A stretch of 64,000 bases of DNA from Acinetobacter sp. UBA3106 (lineage in GTDB: Bacteria > Pseudomonadota > Gammaproteobacteria > Pseudomonadales > Moraxellaceae). Under the pieces are notes generated by a model. It was not told the DNA's origin. It ran no database searches and worked only from the letters and a program-made list of their open reading frames with translations. The position numbers were made by a program, and so were the translations under genes. This document shows, one piece after another, positions 35,578 through 44,153 of this stretch. The first letter of the stretch is position 1. Each line of letters starts with the position of its first letter. The stretch lies in NCBI GenBank assembly GCA_002365595.1, contig DFAM01000009.1, positions 1-64,000 of the forward strand, in the 5' to 3' direction.

Positions 35578-36194
35578 TGACCCGTATCGCCCTTCTTGAC
35601 TATGGCATGGGAAATTTACACTCTGCAGCCAAAGCCTTAGAACATGTTGGTGCAACTGTTGATGTGACCAATGATCCTAAACTGATTGCGCAAGCCGATA
35701 AAATTGTATTTCCCGGCGTAGGTGCAATGCGTGACTGTATGCAGGGCATGCATGAAGCAGGGATTGATGAAGTGGTACGCCATGCCGTATTCAACAAGCC
35801 TGTACTGGCCATTTGTGTCGGTATGCAGGCTTTGATGCAGCGCTCGGAAGAAAATGGCGGTACAGATGCGCTGGGTATATTTGCCGGTGAAGTGAAACGT
35901 TTCCCGGATATGGAAGGCTTAAAAGTACCGCACATGGGCTGGAACCAGGTACATCAGGCTGACCCAAGCCATCCGATGTGGAAAGATATTGAACAGGATG
36001 CACGTTTCTATTTTGTGCATAGTTTCTATGTTGAGCCTCAAGATAAAAGCATTGTGGCTGCCACCTGTGACTATGGTCTAGAGTTTTGCACCGCATTGCA
36101 TAAAGAAAACCTGTTTGCGACCCAGTTCCATCCGGAAAAGAGCCATACCGCAGGTTTACAGTTACTGAAAAACTTTGTGGAATGGAACATCTAA
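35577..36194 (+). CDS. hisH: Imidazole glycerol phosphate synthase, glutaminase subunit
   Basis: HisH supplies ammonia to HisF. The 205-residue class I glutamine amidotransferase has the oxyanion region GVGAMRDCM, the nucleophile in LAICVGMQ (about Cys-81), and the His/Glu of TQFHPEKSH. HisF is encoded separately at 45218-45976, so the two synthase subunits are 9 kb apart. Coupled to hisB by a one-base overlap. Confidence 0.96.
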   Translation: MTRIALLDYGMGNLHSAAKALEHVGATVDVTNDPKLIAQADKIVFPGVGAMRDCMQGMHEAGIDEVVRHAVFNKPVLAICVGMQALMQRSEENGGTDALGIFAGEVKRFPDMEGLKVPHMGWNQVHQADPSHPMWKDIEQDARFYFVHSFYVEPQDKSIVAATCDYGLEFCTALHKENLFATQFHPEKSHTAGLQLLKNFVEWNI

Positions 36195-36215
36195 ATATCT
36201 ATTTTTAGATATTTT

Positions 36216-36244
36216 AAAAGCTCAACTCTGGTTGGGCTTTTTTA
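36216..36244 (+). terminator. Terminator after hisBH
   Basis: The stem AAAAGCTCAAC/GTTGGGCTTTT is followed by more T, 22 bp past the hisH stop. Confidence 0.8.
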
Positions 36245-36348
36245 TTTTGGGAGCTGAACTGAAAGATTCCTCTTTGGACTTGGGTTAAAATTGATTATTA
36301 TTTGACTGATAATTAAACATATCCATTTAAAAATATAGGAAAATAATA

Positions 36349-36873
36349 ATGAACAATATTAATAATGACTCAGCACTGACTGCTGATGGGCGTTTTGGTC
36401 GATTATCCTATCTGGGCTGGAACGGACTGCTGTGTATCTTCATTATGCTTATCGTCATCCTCGTCGCTATTGGACTTCCAGGACTGCAAACACCAGATCA
36501 AAGACTGCCTACCTCAGCAATACTATTTTTAAGTTTTGTATATATGGGTGTGCTTTATTTTTCTTTCATCTTCGCCATCCGACGCCTACATGACCGCAAT
36601 CACAGCGGATGGCTGTCCTTGCTGACGCTGATCCCATTGATCAATTTGGGTTTAACAATGTATTTAGCTTTTGCTAAAGGTGATGAACATGAAAATCAGT
36701 TTGGTCTACCGCGTAGCACAAAAACTTGGGAAAAAGTTTTGGCATGGTTCTATGTACTGGTTTTTCCACTTGCGATCCTGACTGCTATTGCAATCCCTGC
36801 CTATCAGGATTACCTGCAACGTGCGCAAGTGGCACAAATGGACATACAACAGCAAACCGGGCAAAACAACTAA
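36349..36873 (+). CDS. DUF805 family membrane protein
   Basis: The 174-residue protein opens with GRFGRLSYLGWNGLL, the DUF805 start, and has four membrane helices; FAIRRLHDRNHSGWLSLLTLIPLINL is the family signature, split over the third. The last helix region (FPLAILTAIAIPAYQDYLQRAQVAQ) resembles the hydrophobic start of type IV pilin-like segments but lacks the pre-pilin context. An AGGA site precedes the ATG. Function unknown. Confidence 0.85.
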   Translation: MNNINNDSALTADGRFGRLSYLGWNGLLCIFIMLIVILVAIGLPGLQTPDQRLPTSAILFLSFVYMGVLYFSFIFAIRRLHDRNHSGWLSLLTLIPLINLGLTMYLAFAKGDEHENQFGLPRSTKTWEKVLAWFYVLVFPLAILTAIAIPAYQDYLQRAQVAQMDIQQQTGQNN

Positions 36874-36976
36874 CCGTTTTCTCTATATACATGACTAGAG
36901 CCTGCAATATGCGGGCTTTATTTTTGCCTAAACATTGAAAAGCGATTAAGCTGAGATCAGACCCAGGAACCTATTG

Positions 36977-37660
36977 ATGATTATGGAAGAGCCTCTGCTG
37001 CAAACGCTACCGAGCAAAGAACAGATTCAGCAACTCCCTGTATTTGAAAATCTTCCAATGCAGCAAATTCATGTCATTCATAGCCTGGCACAATGCCATG
37101 CCCTCGAACAGGAGTTAAAAGCCTGTGCATTATTCGGTTTTGACAGCGAATCCAAACCGACCTTTAGCAAAGGTGAAGTCTCTACCGGGCCGCATCTGAT
37201 ACAGTTAGCCACTTACGATACCGCTTATTTATTTCAAATTAACCCGCAGATATTAGAATTCCTGAAACCCATTTTTGAAAATCGCGACCAGATTAAAGTC
37301 GGCTTTGGCTTAAAGAATGATGCCCATCTTTTCCGTAAAAAAGGCATTGAGCTGAACAGCGTGATTGAATTGTCTAAATGCTTCTCTGCCTTTGGCTTTA
37401 GCAATCCGATGGGACTTAAAAATGCCATGGCACTGTTGTTTCAGGTCAATTTTCCCAAAAGCAAGAAAATAAGCACCTCGAACTGGGCACGAAAAATCCT
37501 CACACCCCATCAAATTCAATACGCAGCCGCCGATGCCTATGCTCCAGTTTTAGTGTTTGAAAAATTGCTGCACTTAGGTTTATTACCCAAACACATTCCC
37601 AATACCTCATTAAAATTACGCCTCCGTCCAAACAAAATAAAAGCTGAAACTGATGCTTAG
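36977..37660 (+). CDS. 3'-5' exonuclease domain protein, RNase D-like
   Basis: The 227-residue protein is a lone DEDD exonuclease domain: ALFGFDSESKP carries the Asp-x-Glu pair of Exo I, VGFGLKNDAHLF the Exo II Asp, and QIQYAAADAYAP the Exo III Tyr/Asp, making it the DEDDy type. The HRDC domains of RNase D are absent, so tRNA maturation is not assured. The start is the ATG at 36977 with AGGA 8 bp upstream. It lies just before hisA. Confidence 0.85.
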   Translation: MIMEEPLLQTLPSKEQIQQLPVFENLPMQQIHVIHSLAQCHALEQELKACALFGFDSESKPTFSKGEVSTGPHLIQLATYDTAYLFQINPQILEFLKPIFENRDQIKVGFGLKNDAHLFRKKGIELNSVIELSKCFSAFGFSNPMGLKNAMALLFQVNFPKSKKISTSNWARKILTPHQIQYAAADAYAPVLVFEKLLHLGLLPKHIPNTSLKLRLRPNKIKAETDA

Positions 37661-37727
37661 CGTTTTGCCAATACTTTGTTAAGATGGAACACAATGAATT
37701 CAATAAGATTTGGCAAGGAGCGAAAGC

Positions 37728-38459
37728 ATGCTGATCATCCCAGCAATTGACCTGAAAGATGGCAAATGTGTCCGTTTAAAACAAGGCCGTATGGAAGACG
37801 ATACCGTATTCTCTGACGATCCAGTTGCAACTGCACAGCATTGGGTAAATGAAGGCGCACGCCGCCTGCATTTAGTGGATTTAAACGGCGCTTTCGCTGG
37901 CACACCTATTCACAAACCTGTGGTTGAGGCCATTGTCAAAGCACAGCCTGAACTTCCAATCCAAATTGGTGGCGGTATTCGCTCGCTTGAAACCATTGAA
38001 CATTATTTGGATGCCGGTGTCTCTTTCGTCATTATTGGCACTAAAGCAGTTCAAGATCCTGAGTTTGTTGAAGAAGCATGCAAGAAATTTGCAGGCCGCA
38101 TTATTGTCGGTATTGATGCCATGAACGGCATGGTCGCAACTGATGGCTGGGCAAACGTGACTGATGTCAAAGCAATCGATTTGGCAAAACGTTTTGCCGA
38201 TGCTGGCGTATCTAGCATTGTTTATACCGACATTGCACGTGATGGCATGATGCAGGGCGTAAACATTGAGCAAACGGTAAACCTTGCACAATATTCAGGT
38301 CTCCCTGTCATTGCTTCTGGTGGTGTAACCAATCTGGATGACGTTCGTAACTTAAAAGATCAACCGGGTATTTTGGGCGCCATTACGGGTCGTGCAATTT
38401 ACGAAGGCACACTGAACCTTCGTGAAGCGCAATTATTGTTAGATGAACAATCACTTTAA
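37728..38459 (+). CDS. hisA: ProFAR isomerase (histidine synthesis)
   Basis: HisA isomerises the ProFAR aminal to PRFAR. The 243-residue TIM barrel starts MLIIPAIDLKDGKCVRL and has the two half-barrel phosphate sites IQIGGGIRS and VIASGGVTN with catalytic Asp residues in AIDLKDG and YTDIARDG. The AAGGAG site 7 bp upstream decides the start at 37728 over 37710. The terminator that follows has a UUCG-type loop. Confidence 0.96.
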   Translation: MLIIPAIDLKDGKCVRLKQGRMEDDTVFSDDPVATAQHWVNEGARRLHLVDLNGAFAGTPIHKPVVEAIVKAQPELPIQIGGGIRSLETIEHYLDAGVSFVIIGTKAVQDPEFVEEACKKFAGRIIVGIDAMNGMVATDGWANVTDVKAIDLAKRFADAGVSSIVYTDIARDGMMQGVNIEQTVNLAQYSGLPVIASGGVTNLDDVRNLKDQPGILGAITGRAIYEGTLNLREAQLLLDEQSL

Positions 38460-38477
38460 TTCCATGCAGTATCTCTA

Positions 38478-38500
38478 AGAGGTCTTCGGACCTCTTTTTT
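38478..38500 (+). terminator. Terminator after hisA, TTCG loop
   Basis: AGAGGTC, loop TTCG, GACCTCT and then T6: a short stem closed by an extra-stable tetraloop. Confidence 0.88.
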
Positions 38501-38540
38501 ATTTTTCAGATGATCAGATAAATTTCTCCCTCGTATAGCT

Positions 38541-39443
38541 ATGTCAAATGCTCCATCCTGGATTACATCTAGAGCTCCTCAACTTGCCCTGATTTTGATT
38601 ACCGTGATTTGGGGTGGTTCGTTTATCACCGTGCAATACGGACTCAACTTTGCCAGCCCGATGTTTTTTGTCGGCTGCCGATTTGCCGCGGCCATGCTGT
38701 TTGTCAGTCTTTTTTCCTGGAAGGATTTAACGGGAATCCGACTTCAAGAAATTGCTGCAGGGGCTTTGATTGGATTGGTCATTGCGCTGGGTTATGGCAC
38801 ACAAACCATTGGGCTGAAAACGATCAGCAGCAGTGAATCGGCTTTTTTAACGGCTTTATACGTACCCTTAGTTCCAATTTTATTGTGGTTATTGTTCCGT
38901 AAAACGCCGCAAATGATGACTTGGTGCGGTGCTGCTTTGGCATTTTTAGGGCTGGTCTTCTTAACCGGCAACGGCTTTGGGGAAATTCAGCTGAATTTTG
39001 GACAGCTGATTACCATTCTGGGTTCAATCGCGATTGCCCTGGAAATTATTCTGATCGGTTTTTTTGCCGGTAAAGTTAATGTGCGCCGTGTCACGGTAAT
39101 TCAACTCGGTTTTGCCTCGCTGTTTGCCTTTTGCATGATGCCACTGGCGGGTGAAACATGGAATCCGGTGTTTTCGTGGCCTCTGCTGAGCATTCTATGT
39201 GGCTTGGGGTTTGCCAGTGCAGCCATTCAATTAGTGATGAACTGGGCACAGCGTGAAGTTGACCCATCACAAGCAGCAATTATCTATTCGGGTGAGCCGG
39301 TTTGGGCTGCCTTGATTGGCCGTATCGCAGGTGAACGTTTACCTTTACTGGCCATACTTGGCGGAACTTTAGTCGTGTTAGGTGTGATTGTGAGTGAATG
39401 GAAACCGAAGTTTTTAAAGAAAAATAAAGAAGTGAGTTCCTAA
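38541..39443 (+). CDS. EamA/DMT-family transporter
   Basis: This 300-residue protein has ten predicted membrane helices arranged as two EamA repeats, with VIWGGSFITVQYGLNFASPM in the first and SGEPVWAALIGRIAGERL in the second. Members export amino acids, metabolites or drugs; the substrate cannot be deduced. It stands alone after hisA. Confidence 0.88.
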   Translation: MSNAPSWITSRAPQLALILITVIWGGSFITVQYGLNFASPMFFVGCRFAAAMLFVSLFSWKDLTGIRLQEIAAGALIGLVIALGYGTQTIGLKTISSSESAFLTALYVPLVPILLWLLFRKTPQMMTWCGAALAFLGLVFLTGNGFGEIQLNFGQLITILGSIAIALEIILIGFFAGKVNVRRVTVIQLGFASLFAFCMMPLAGETWNPVFSWPLLSILCGLGFASAAIQLVMNWAQREVDPSQAAIIYSGEPVWAALIGRIAGERLPLLAILGGTLVVLGVIVSEWKPKFLKKNKEVSS

Positions 39444-39476
39444 AAGTTTAATTGCTCTCTGCTACCCTTATCCTAG

Positions 39477-39497
39477 TCCTCTCCCACTGGGAGAGGA
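39477..39497. repeat. REP-like palindrome
   Basis: TCCTCTCCCACTGGGAGAGGA is a near-perfect palindrome preceded by CCCTTATCCTAG and followed by AGATCAACCC. Elements of the CCTCTCCC...GGGAGAGG type are frequent intergenic repeats in gammaproteobacteria. It may also help stop the transporter transcript, though no T-run follows. Confidence 0.55.
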
Positions 39498-39532
39498 AGA
39501 TCAACCCTTAGTTTTTGGTAAAAAAGAGAGCT

Positions 39533-40945
39533 TTAAAATGACACCATTTTCCCCGGATTAATTAAAGCCCCTAATCCATATGCACTTTTTGCCATGGGAA
39601 TCACCACAGGTGCTAAAGCACGACCAAATAAAATATCTTGATGCTGAATACTGCTCAGCATATTGAAATCATCGGCTTTTCCACAGAAATCATCGGCAAT
39701 AGCTTTCCCAATCCGCACTGTTTGTGCCACACCATGACCACTCCATCCTTGCACAGCATAGATCGGGAATTTATTGCCAAATTTACGGCTGTCCGCAGCA
39801 CCATTCATGGTCAGATCAGTTGTGCCGCTCCAGACAAAATCAAGTTCTACATTTTGTAACTGTGGGAACACATGTCTGATTCGACCCAATAAATATTGAT
39901 GGGTTTTTTCAGGATTCCAACAAGAACCTGTACCTTCTCCACCAAATAGTAAACGGTTTTTAGATACACCACGGTAATAATCAATCTGGAATTGTGTGTC
40001 ATACACCGGTGCATCGCTGGGTAGCAACTCTTTTAAATTAACTTCCAAAGGTGCGGTGGTACAGACATAGGTATAGAATGGAATCGTAGTCTGGTTATGT
40101 TCTTTCAATAGTTTAAACGACGCATGATGCACGCCCATCACCACACTTTTACGTGCTTTAATCACACCGCCAGAAGTAGTTACATAAATCCCATCTTCCC
40201 GCTCTTCAACAGAAAGTACTTCTGTTTCCTCATAAATCTTGCCGCCATTTTTACAGAAGCCATAAGCCAAACCACGGTTTAAAGCTAGTGGATGAATATG
40301 TCCACCCAATGTATCCAGTAAACCGCCGCAGTAGTTGTCAGAATTAATATGCCCCATCAATTCATGTTTACCCATCACTTGAGTATGCGATTCATCCAAA
40401 AATTTGCGGGCATCTGACCCCTGAGTCAAACCCACCAAATGCCCTTCATGCACGGCGGCAGTAATATGACCACGCTTACGCTGTAAATCCAGATCGTATT
40501 GATCTGCAATCGAATCAATTAAAGCCATGGCTTCGGTTGAGGTGAAATGCCAGAGTTTTTTGGCATCTGCATAACTGAAACGCTCAATCATCTCGGAAGC
40601 TTCCCAACGTGCCAAGCCGGGAGTCAGTTGTCCACCATTACGACCTGAAGCTGCGCTGCCAATCCGGTTTTTCTCAACCAGCACAACCTCTACGCCCTGC
40701 TCGGATAAATGCAAAGCGGTAGAAGCGCCTAACAAACCACCGCCAATCACCACCACATCACATTCAATATCGGCACTCAAGCTATCAAACTGGCGCCATT
40801 GTTCCAGTGAACTTTCATAGTAATTCGCAGGATGCCCAAATGCACCATGCTTTGGATTAATCCAGTTCCATTCCTTGCCACTTTGCTGGTTTACGCTGGC
40901 TTTAAACTCTACGTCATTTAAAAATACTGGTTTTTGTATATTCAT
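39533..40945 (-). CDS. FAD-dependent oxidoreductase, gamma-glutamylputrescine oxidase-like
   Basis: The 470-residue DAO-family enzyme has the FAD-binding VVVIGGGLLGASTALHL near residue 65 and the downstream GRNGGQLTPGLARWE stretch typical of PuuB/OrdL-type amine oxidoreductases. NPGKM at the end closes the FAD site. It likely oxidises a secondary amine or amino acid. The ATG at 40945 (MNIQKPVF) has GGAAG 7 bp upstream; a longer frame is possible. The permease at 40993 lies next to it, suggesting uptake plus oxidation of the same compound. Confidence 0.86.
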   Translation of the reverse strand: MNIQKPVFLNDVEFKASVNQQSGKEWNWINPKHGAFGHPANYYESSLEQWRQFDSLSADIECDVVVIGGGLLGASTALHLSEQGVEVVLVEKNRIGSAASGRNGGQLTPGLARWEASEMIERFSYADAKKLWHFTSTEAMALIDSIADQYDLDLQRKRGHITAAVHEGHLVGLTQGSDARKFLDESHTQVMGKHELMGHINSDNYCGGLLDTLGGHIHPLALNRGLAYGFCKNGGKIYEETEVLSVEEREDGIYVTTSGGVIKARKSVVMGVHHASFKLLKEHNQTTIPFYTYVCTTAPLEVNLKELLPSDAPVYDTQFQIDYYRGVSKNRLLFGGEGTGSCWNPEKTHQYLLGRIRHVFPQLQNVELDFVWSGTTDLTMNGAADSRKFGNKFPIYAVQGWSGHGVAQTVRIGKAIADDFCGKADDFNMLSSIQHQDILFGRALAPVVIPMAKSAYGLGALINPGKMVSF

Positions 40946-40992
40946 GTTCATTCTTCCCATCTTCAATTCATTTCAAAATTTGCGGCAATCTT

Positions 40993-42324
40993 TTAGTAGG
41001 CGTTACCAATCACAATATTTTGCTTTTTCAGTTTTTTATAAAGGAAGATTACTACCCCGATAAACAACCATCCGCAGCCAAAAAGAAGGGCTGATCGTTC
41101 CAGGTTTAACCATAAACACATGATTACGGCCACAGAGATCAGCGGTAAAATCAGATTCATAAATTTATTTTTAAAGCCTTGGCGTTGTTTCTCTAGCACA
41201 TAGAATTTCATAAGAACTGAGAAATTTACTGCCGTAAAAGCAATCAGTGCGCCAAAGCTAATCATGCTGACTACAGTGGCTAAATCGAGGACAATCGCCG
41301 TTAAGGAAATGAGGCCTATGGTAAGGACTGCATACAGCGGTGTACCTAATTTGCTGTGCAGTTGACCAAAAGTTTCTCTATGAAAAATACCATCTTTACC
41401 CATAATATGAATCAGACGGGATGCACTGGCATGGGTTGCCAGACCTGAAGCGAAGGTATTCATAATTTGTGCACACAGAAATACCGACTGGAACAATGCT
41501 CCCCCGACATAGAGCACGATTTCCGGTAATGCTTCATCCGGATTGTTAAAACGCACGTTACTCGGAAAATACAGTTGGATAAACCACGAAGCAGTGATGA
41601 AAATTGTTCCACCCATTAAAGTGGTCAAGATAACTGCACGCGGAATGGTACGTTTTGGATCTTTGGTTTCATGCGACATGGTGGTCACGGCATCAAAGCC
41701 CAAGAATGAGAAACATAGAATGGAGGCACCCGCAATCAATGGCAGAATTGATGTATCACCATTAAATAACGGAGCAACTGTGAGCACATGCTCATAACCT
41801 TGTGATGATCCAACACCTTGAATGACCAGATAAACAAATAGCCCCATCAACAACAGCGGTGCCAAGACAAAGATCAAGCTGAGATTGGCTAAGATATTAA
41901 TACGGAAACAATTGATCAGTGTAACAAGTCCCGCAAACAGACTCACCCAAACCCAATATTGCACATCTGGAATCACTGCTTCCAAATAAATTCCTGCCAG
42001 TAATGCATTGACTAATGGCAGTAAAATATAGTCCAGTAAGGAACACCAACCCACAAAAAATCCTGCCTTTGCACCACAAGATTCTGCTGTATAAGTATAG
42101 GCTGAACCCGATTTATCACTAATACGACTAAAACGTGCATAACTAAAAGCAGTCAGCAGCATTGCAGCCAAGGCTAAAATATAGGCCAGAGGTACACGTC
42201 CATCCGTGATCCCTGAAACAATACCAAAAGTATCAAACACCACCATCGGTGTCATATACGCGATACCAATAATCACCACTTGCCATAAAGACATTTTCTT
42301 GAAAGAAACTTGCATTTTTTTCAT
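40993..42324 (-). CDS. APC-family amino acid/polyamine permease
   Basis: This 443-residue protein has about twelve membrane helices and opens with KKMSLWQVVIIGIAYMTPMV, the APC start. It resembles amine transporters of the PuuP or YifK type; SDKSGSAYTYTAESCGAKAGF is the conserved helix-3 region. The ATG at 42324 follows AGGTG. It is transcribed together with the oxidoreductase downstream and divergent from the HTH gene at 42422. Confidence 0.87.
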   Translation of the reverse strand: MKKMQVSFKKMSLWQVVIIGIAYMTPMVVFDTFGIVSGITDGRVPLAYILALAAMLLTAFSYARFSRISDKSGSAYTYTAESCGAKAGFFVGWCSLLDYILLPLVNALLAGIYLEAVIPDVQYWVWVSLFAGLVTLINCFRINILANLSLIFVLAPLLLMGLFVYLVIQGVGSSQGYEHVLTVAPLFNGDTSILPLIAGASILCFSFLGFDAVTTMSHETKDPKRTIPRAVILTTLMGGTIFITASWFIQLYFPSNVRFNNPDEALPEIVLYVGGALFQSVFLCAQIMNTFASGLATHASASRLIHIMGKDGIFHRETFGQLHSKLGTPLYAVLTIGLISLTAIVLDLATVVSMISFGALIAFTAVNFSVLMKFYVLEKQRQGFKNKFMNLILPLISVAVIMCLWLNLERSALLFGCGWLFIGVVIFLYKKLKKQNIVIGNAY

Positions 42325-42421
42325 GCATGTCACCTGAACATTATTTATTTGAGTTGTTTGTTCATTTGCAATGACTATGCCATATAATAAAAATATAAAT
42401 ATTTAACTCAGGCGAGATTAA

Positions 42422-42781
42422 ATGCCAAAGTACAGTTTAGAAACTCGAAAAGCAGCCATTCAAATGTATAAAAAAACCGATTACAAGGTGGCAGTTTGTA
42501 AAGAATTCAACATCTCTCGTGTGACTTTAGATGCCTGGATTAAGCTGGAAGAAGAAACAGGAGATTTACTACCAAAACCAGCAAAAAACCGTGGTGCTCC
42601 CAGCCACATTAAGAACTGGAATGAATTTCAAGTATTTGTAAAGAATACAAAATTTCAAAACATCAGTGATCTTGTACCTTTGTTTGAACAACGCTTTGGC
42701 TATGCAGTTTCATATGCCGTTCTGGTACGTGCCATTCATATTTTAGGGCTACGTCGTCGCCGCGGTCGCTTTTATTCTTAA
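42422..42781 (+). CDS. Orphan helix-turn-helix protein, transposase-HTH type
   Basis: The 119-residue protein has an N-terminal HTH of the IS630/IS3 transposase kind (YSLETRKAAIQMYKKTD, then VCKEFNISRVTLDAWIKLEEETG) and a second helical DNA-binding-like part (FEQRFGYAVSYAVLVRAIHI) ending in basic LRRRRGRF. No catalytic DDE domain follows, and no inverted repeats bracket it, so I read it as a stand-alone, possibly domesticated regulator. It is divergent from the permease gene, 97 bp away, and is followed by the 22-bp repeat array. Confidence 0.65.
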   Translation: MPKYSLETRKAAIQMYKKTDYKVAVCKEFNISRVTLDAWIKLEEETGDLLPKPAKNRGAPSHIKNWNEFQVFVKNTKFQNISDLVPLFEQRFGYAVSYAVLVRAIHILGLRRRRGRFYS

Positions 42782-42838
42782 GTCTAGAATTAACCAAAAT
42801 TCAAAATAAAAACAGAAATTAAATTTATAAAAATAAAT

Positions 42839-42992
42839 GTACATTAATGTATAGTTATTTTATTAAAAAAGTAATTTTTAAATATTAAAAACGTATAATA
42901 ATTAAAATAAAAATGTAAAATATAAATATTAAAAACGTAAAATATTTTAATTAAAAAAGTATGTTATAAAAATTAAAAAGGTAATGTTGATT
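42839..42992. repeat. Seven-unit array of 22-bp AT-rich direct repeats
   Basis: GTA steps occur at 42849, 42871, 42893, 42915, 42937, 42959 and 42981, every 22 bp without exception. Six are preceded by an A-tract giving the consensus TATTAAAAANGTAA; the first unit (42839-42860) is the most divergent. The unit is not a multiple of three, so it is not coding. It lies 58 bp past the HTH gene stop and before the convergent gene end at 43093. Two helical turns per unit means that A-tracts are roughly in phase, which should bend the DNA. Confidence 0.85.
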
Positions 42993-43050
42993 TTTATAAA
43001 GTAGCTAAAGTAACGCACAATTTTTAATAAGTGGTACATTAAGGTGCATA

Positions 43051-43078
43051 AAAAAAGGCAGCTTTTGCTGCCTTTTTT
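43051..43078. terminator. Bidirectional terminator before the DUF4870-like gene end
   Basis: The stem AAAAAAGGCAGC/GCTGCCTTTTTT with loop TTTT works on either strand; it ends the minus-strand gene at 43093. Confidence 0.88.
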
Positions 43079-43092
43079 ATGGTCAATTTATA

Positions 43093-43485
43093 TTATTGAT
43101 ACATCGGCTGATTGTCGTTTAAACGGATGATGCCACGAATGGCCCGATAGACAATCCAGATCCAGGCAACACCAATTACCACTAGGCAGAATGCACTTGC
43201 GCCTAAGGCAACTCCAGTAAATACATCCATGTTTTCACCGGTAAAGAATAGAAAAATAAAAGGAATAAAAGCGAGAATATTCCAGAATAAATACCACCAG
43301 AAGGTACGAATTTGCCAGGTAAAATGGCTTTCAAAAATGGAACCGCGCACATCGTTACGTTTCATGTAATTAATAATCAGCGCAATAACTGCTAATAAAC
43401 CGCCGGTAAAAATAGCAATAATATAAAGTATATACAGAACTAGAGTCAGGGTACGGTTGGGATCTTGATCGATAGAATAATTCAT
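43093..43485 (-). CDS. Small multi-pass membrane protein, DUF4870-like
   Basis: The 130-residue protein has three to four membrane helices (LYILYIIAIFTGGLLAVIALI; FWWYLFWNILAFIPFIFLFF; VIGVAWIWIVYRAIRGIIRL). SIFESHFTWQIRTFW and the closing YRAIRGIIRLNDN match the DUF4870 membrane family. Its function is unknown. A likely independent gene with its own terminator. Confidence 0.8.
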   Translation of the reverse strand: MNYSIDQDPNRTLTLVLYILYIIAIFTGGLLAVIALIINYMKRNDVRGSIFESHFTWQIRTFWWYLFWNILAFIPFIFLFFTGENMDVFTGVALGASAFCLVVIGVAWIWIVYRAIRGIIRLNDNQPMYQ

Positions 43486-43515
43486 TGTTATACCTTTTAA
43501 AGTAATTATTCTCTT

Positions 43516-44139
43516 TTAAAATTTAATTACATTTAAAGGAGAAATCAGCCATAAAATTAAAAGTATGTTTAAGGCTATGGTACAAAAATAAATTTTTCTA
43601 AACGGTTGTTTTTGTGTTTTATGTCGCATTTTTTCTTGCGCGAGCCATGCGGTAGGCCAACCACCAAGAAAAGATAACAGATGCAGAGTTTGCTCAGGTA
43701 CACGGCGATTGCCCTGTAAAGCAGCTTCTTTATCTTGGGCATACATCCAGTAAGTTATGGCATTAATCACGCTAATAAATAACAGCACCATGCCACTTAA
43801 TAAGTCGAGTATGGTAAACACAGCCAAAGCCAAAATATAACCAACACAGGCAATTTGCATCGGTTTTAATTTTTGTGCCGGTTGATTGGAATTTTTCGGC
43901 TTGTTTACTTTTTTTTGAGTTTGCGAGGCTTTCAGATAGATGACCTGCTGGGCGCGATAACGTCCATCCCCATCCAGCAATACGGTATATTCAAGGGCAC
44001 AACCTACAATCGGACGTGGTCCCTGACGCATAAAATCCTTTATATGTAAAAACACGCGATCTTTCGAGGCATCATTGGGCTGAATAAAGCCGTAGCCTTT
44101 ATCATCATACCATTCGACCAATCGCCCCTGATCACGCAT
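43516..44139 (-). CDS. Cold-shock domain fused to DUF1294 membrane domain
   Basis: The N-terminal 65 residues are a cold-shock OB fold (GRLVEWYDDKGYGFIQPND, with RVFLHIKDF), expected to bind single-stranded nucleic acid. After a basic linker, four membrane helices with the DUF1294 signature LHLLSFLGGWPTAWLAQ follow. This fusion is widespread in Acinetobacter and Pseudomonas relatives; its role is unknown. 207 residues. Confidence 0.88.
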   Translation of the reverse strand: MRDQGRLVEWYDDKGYGFIQPNDASKDRVFLHIKDFMRQGPRPIVGCALEYTVLLDGDGRYRAQQVIYLKASQTQKKVNKPKNSNQPAQKLKPMQIACVGYILALAVFTILDLLSGMVLLFISVINAITYWMYAQDKEAALQGNRRVPEQTLHLLSFLGGWPTAWLAQEKMRHKTQKQPFRKIYFCTIALNILLILWLISPLNVIKF

Positions 44140-44153
44140 TTTTATGTCCTATC

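Noticed and set aside
42422..42781. Active insertion sequence
   Set aside because: Only an HTH domain is encoded and I see no terminal inverted repeats or target duplication around it.
42839..42992. CRISPR array
   Set aside because: The unit is only 22 bp with no distinct repeat/spacer pattern and no cas genes nearby; the array fits iterons or operators better.
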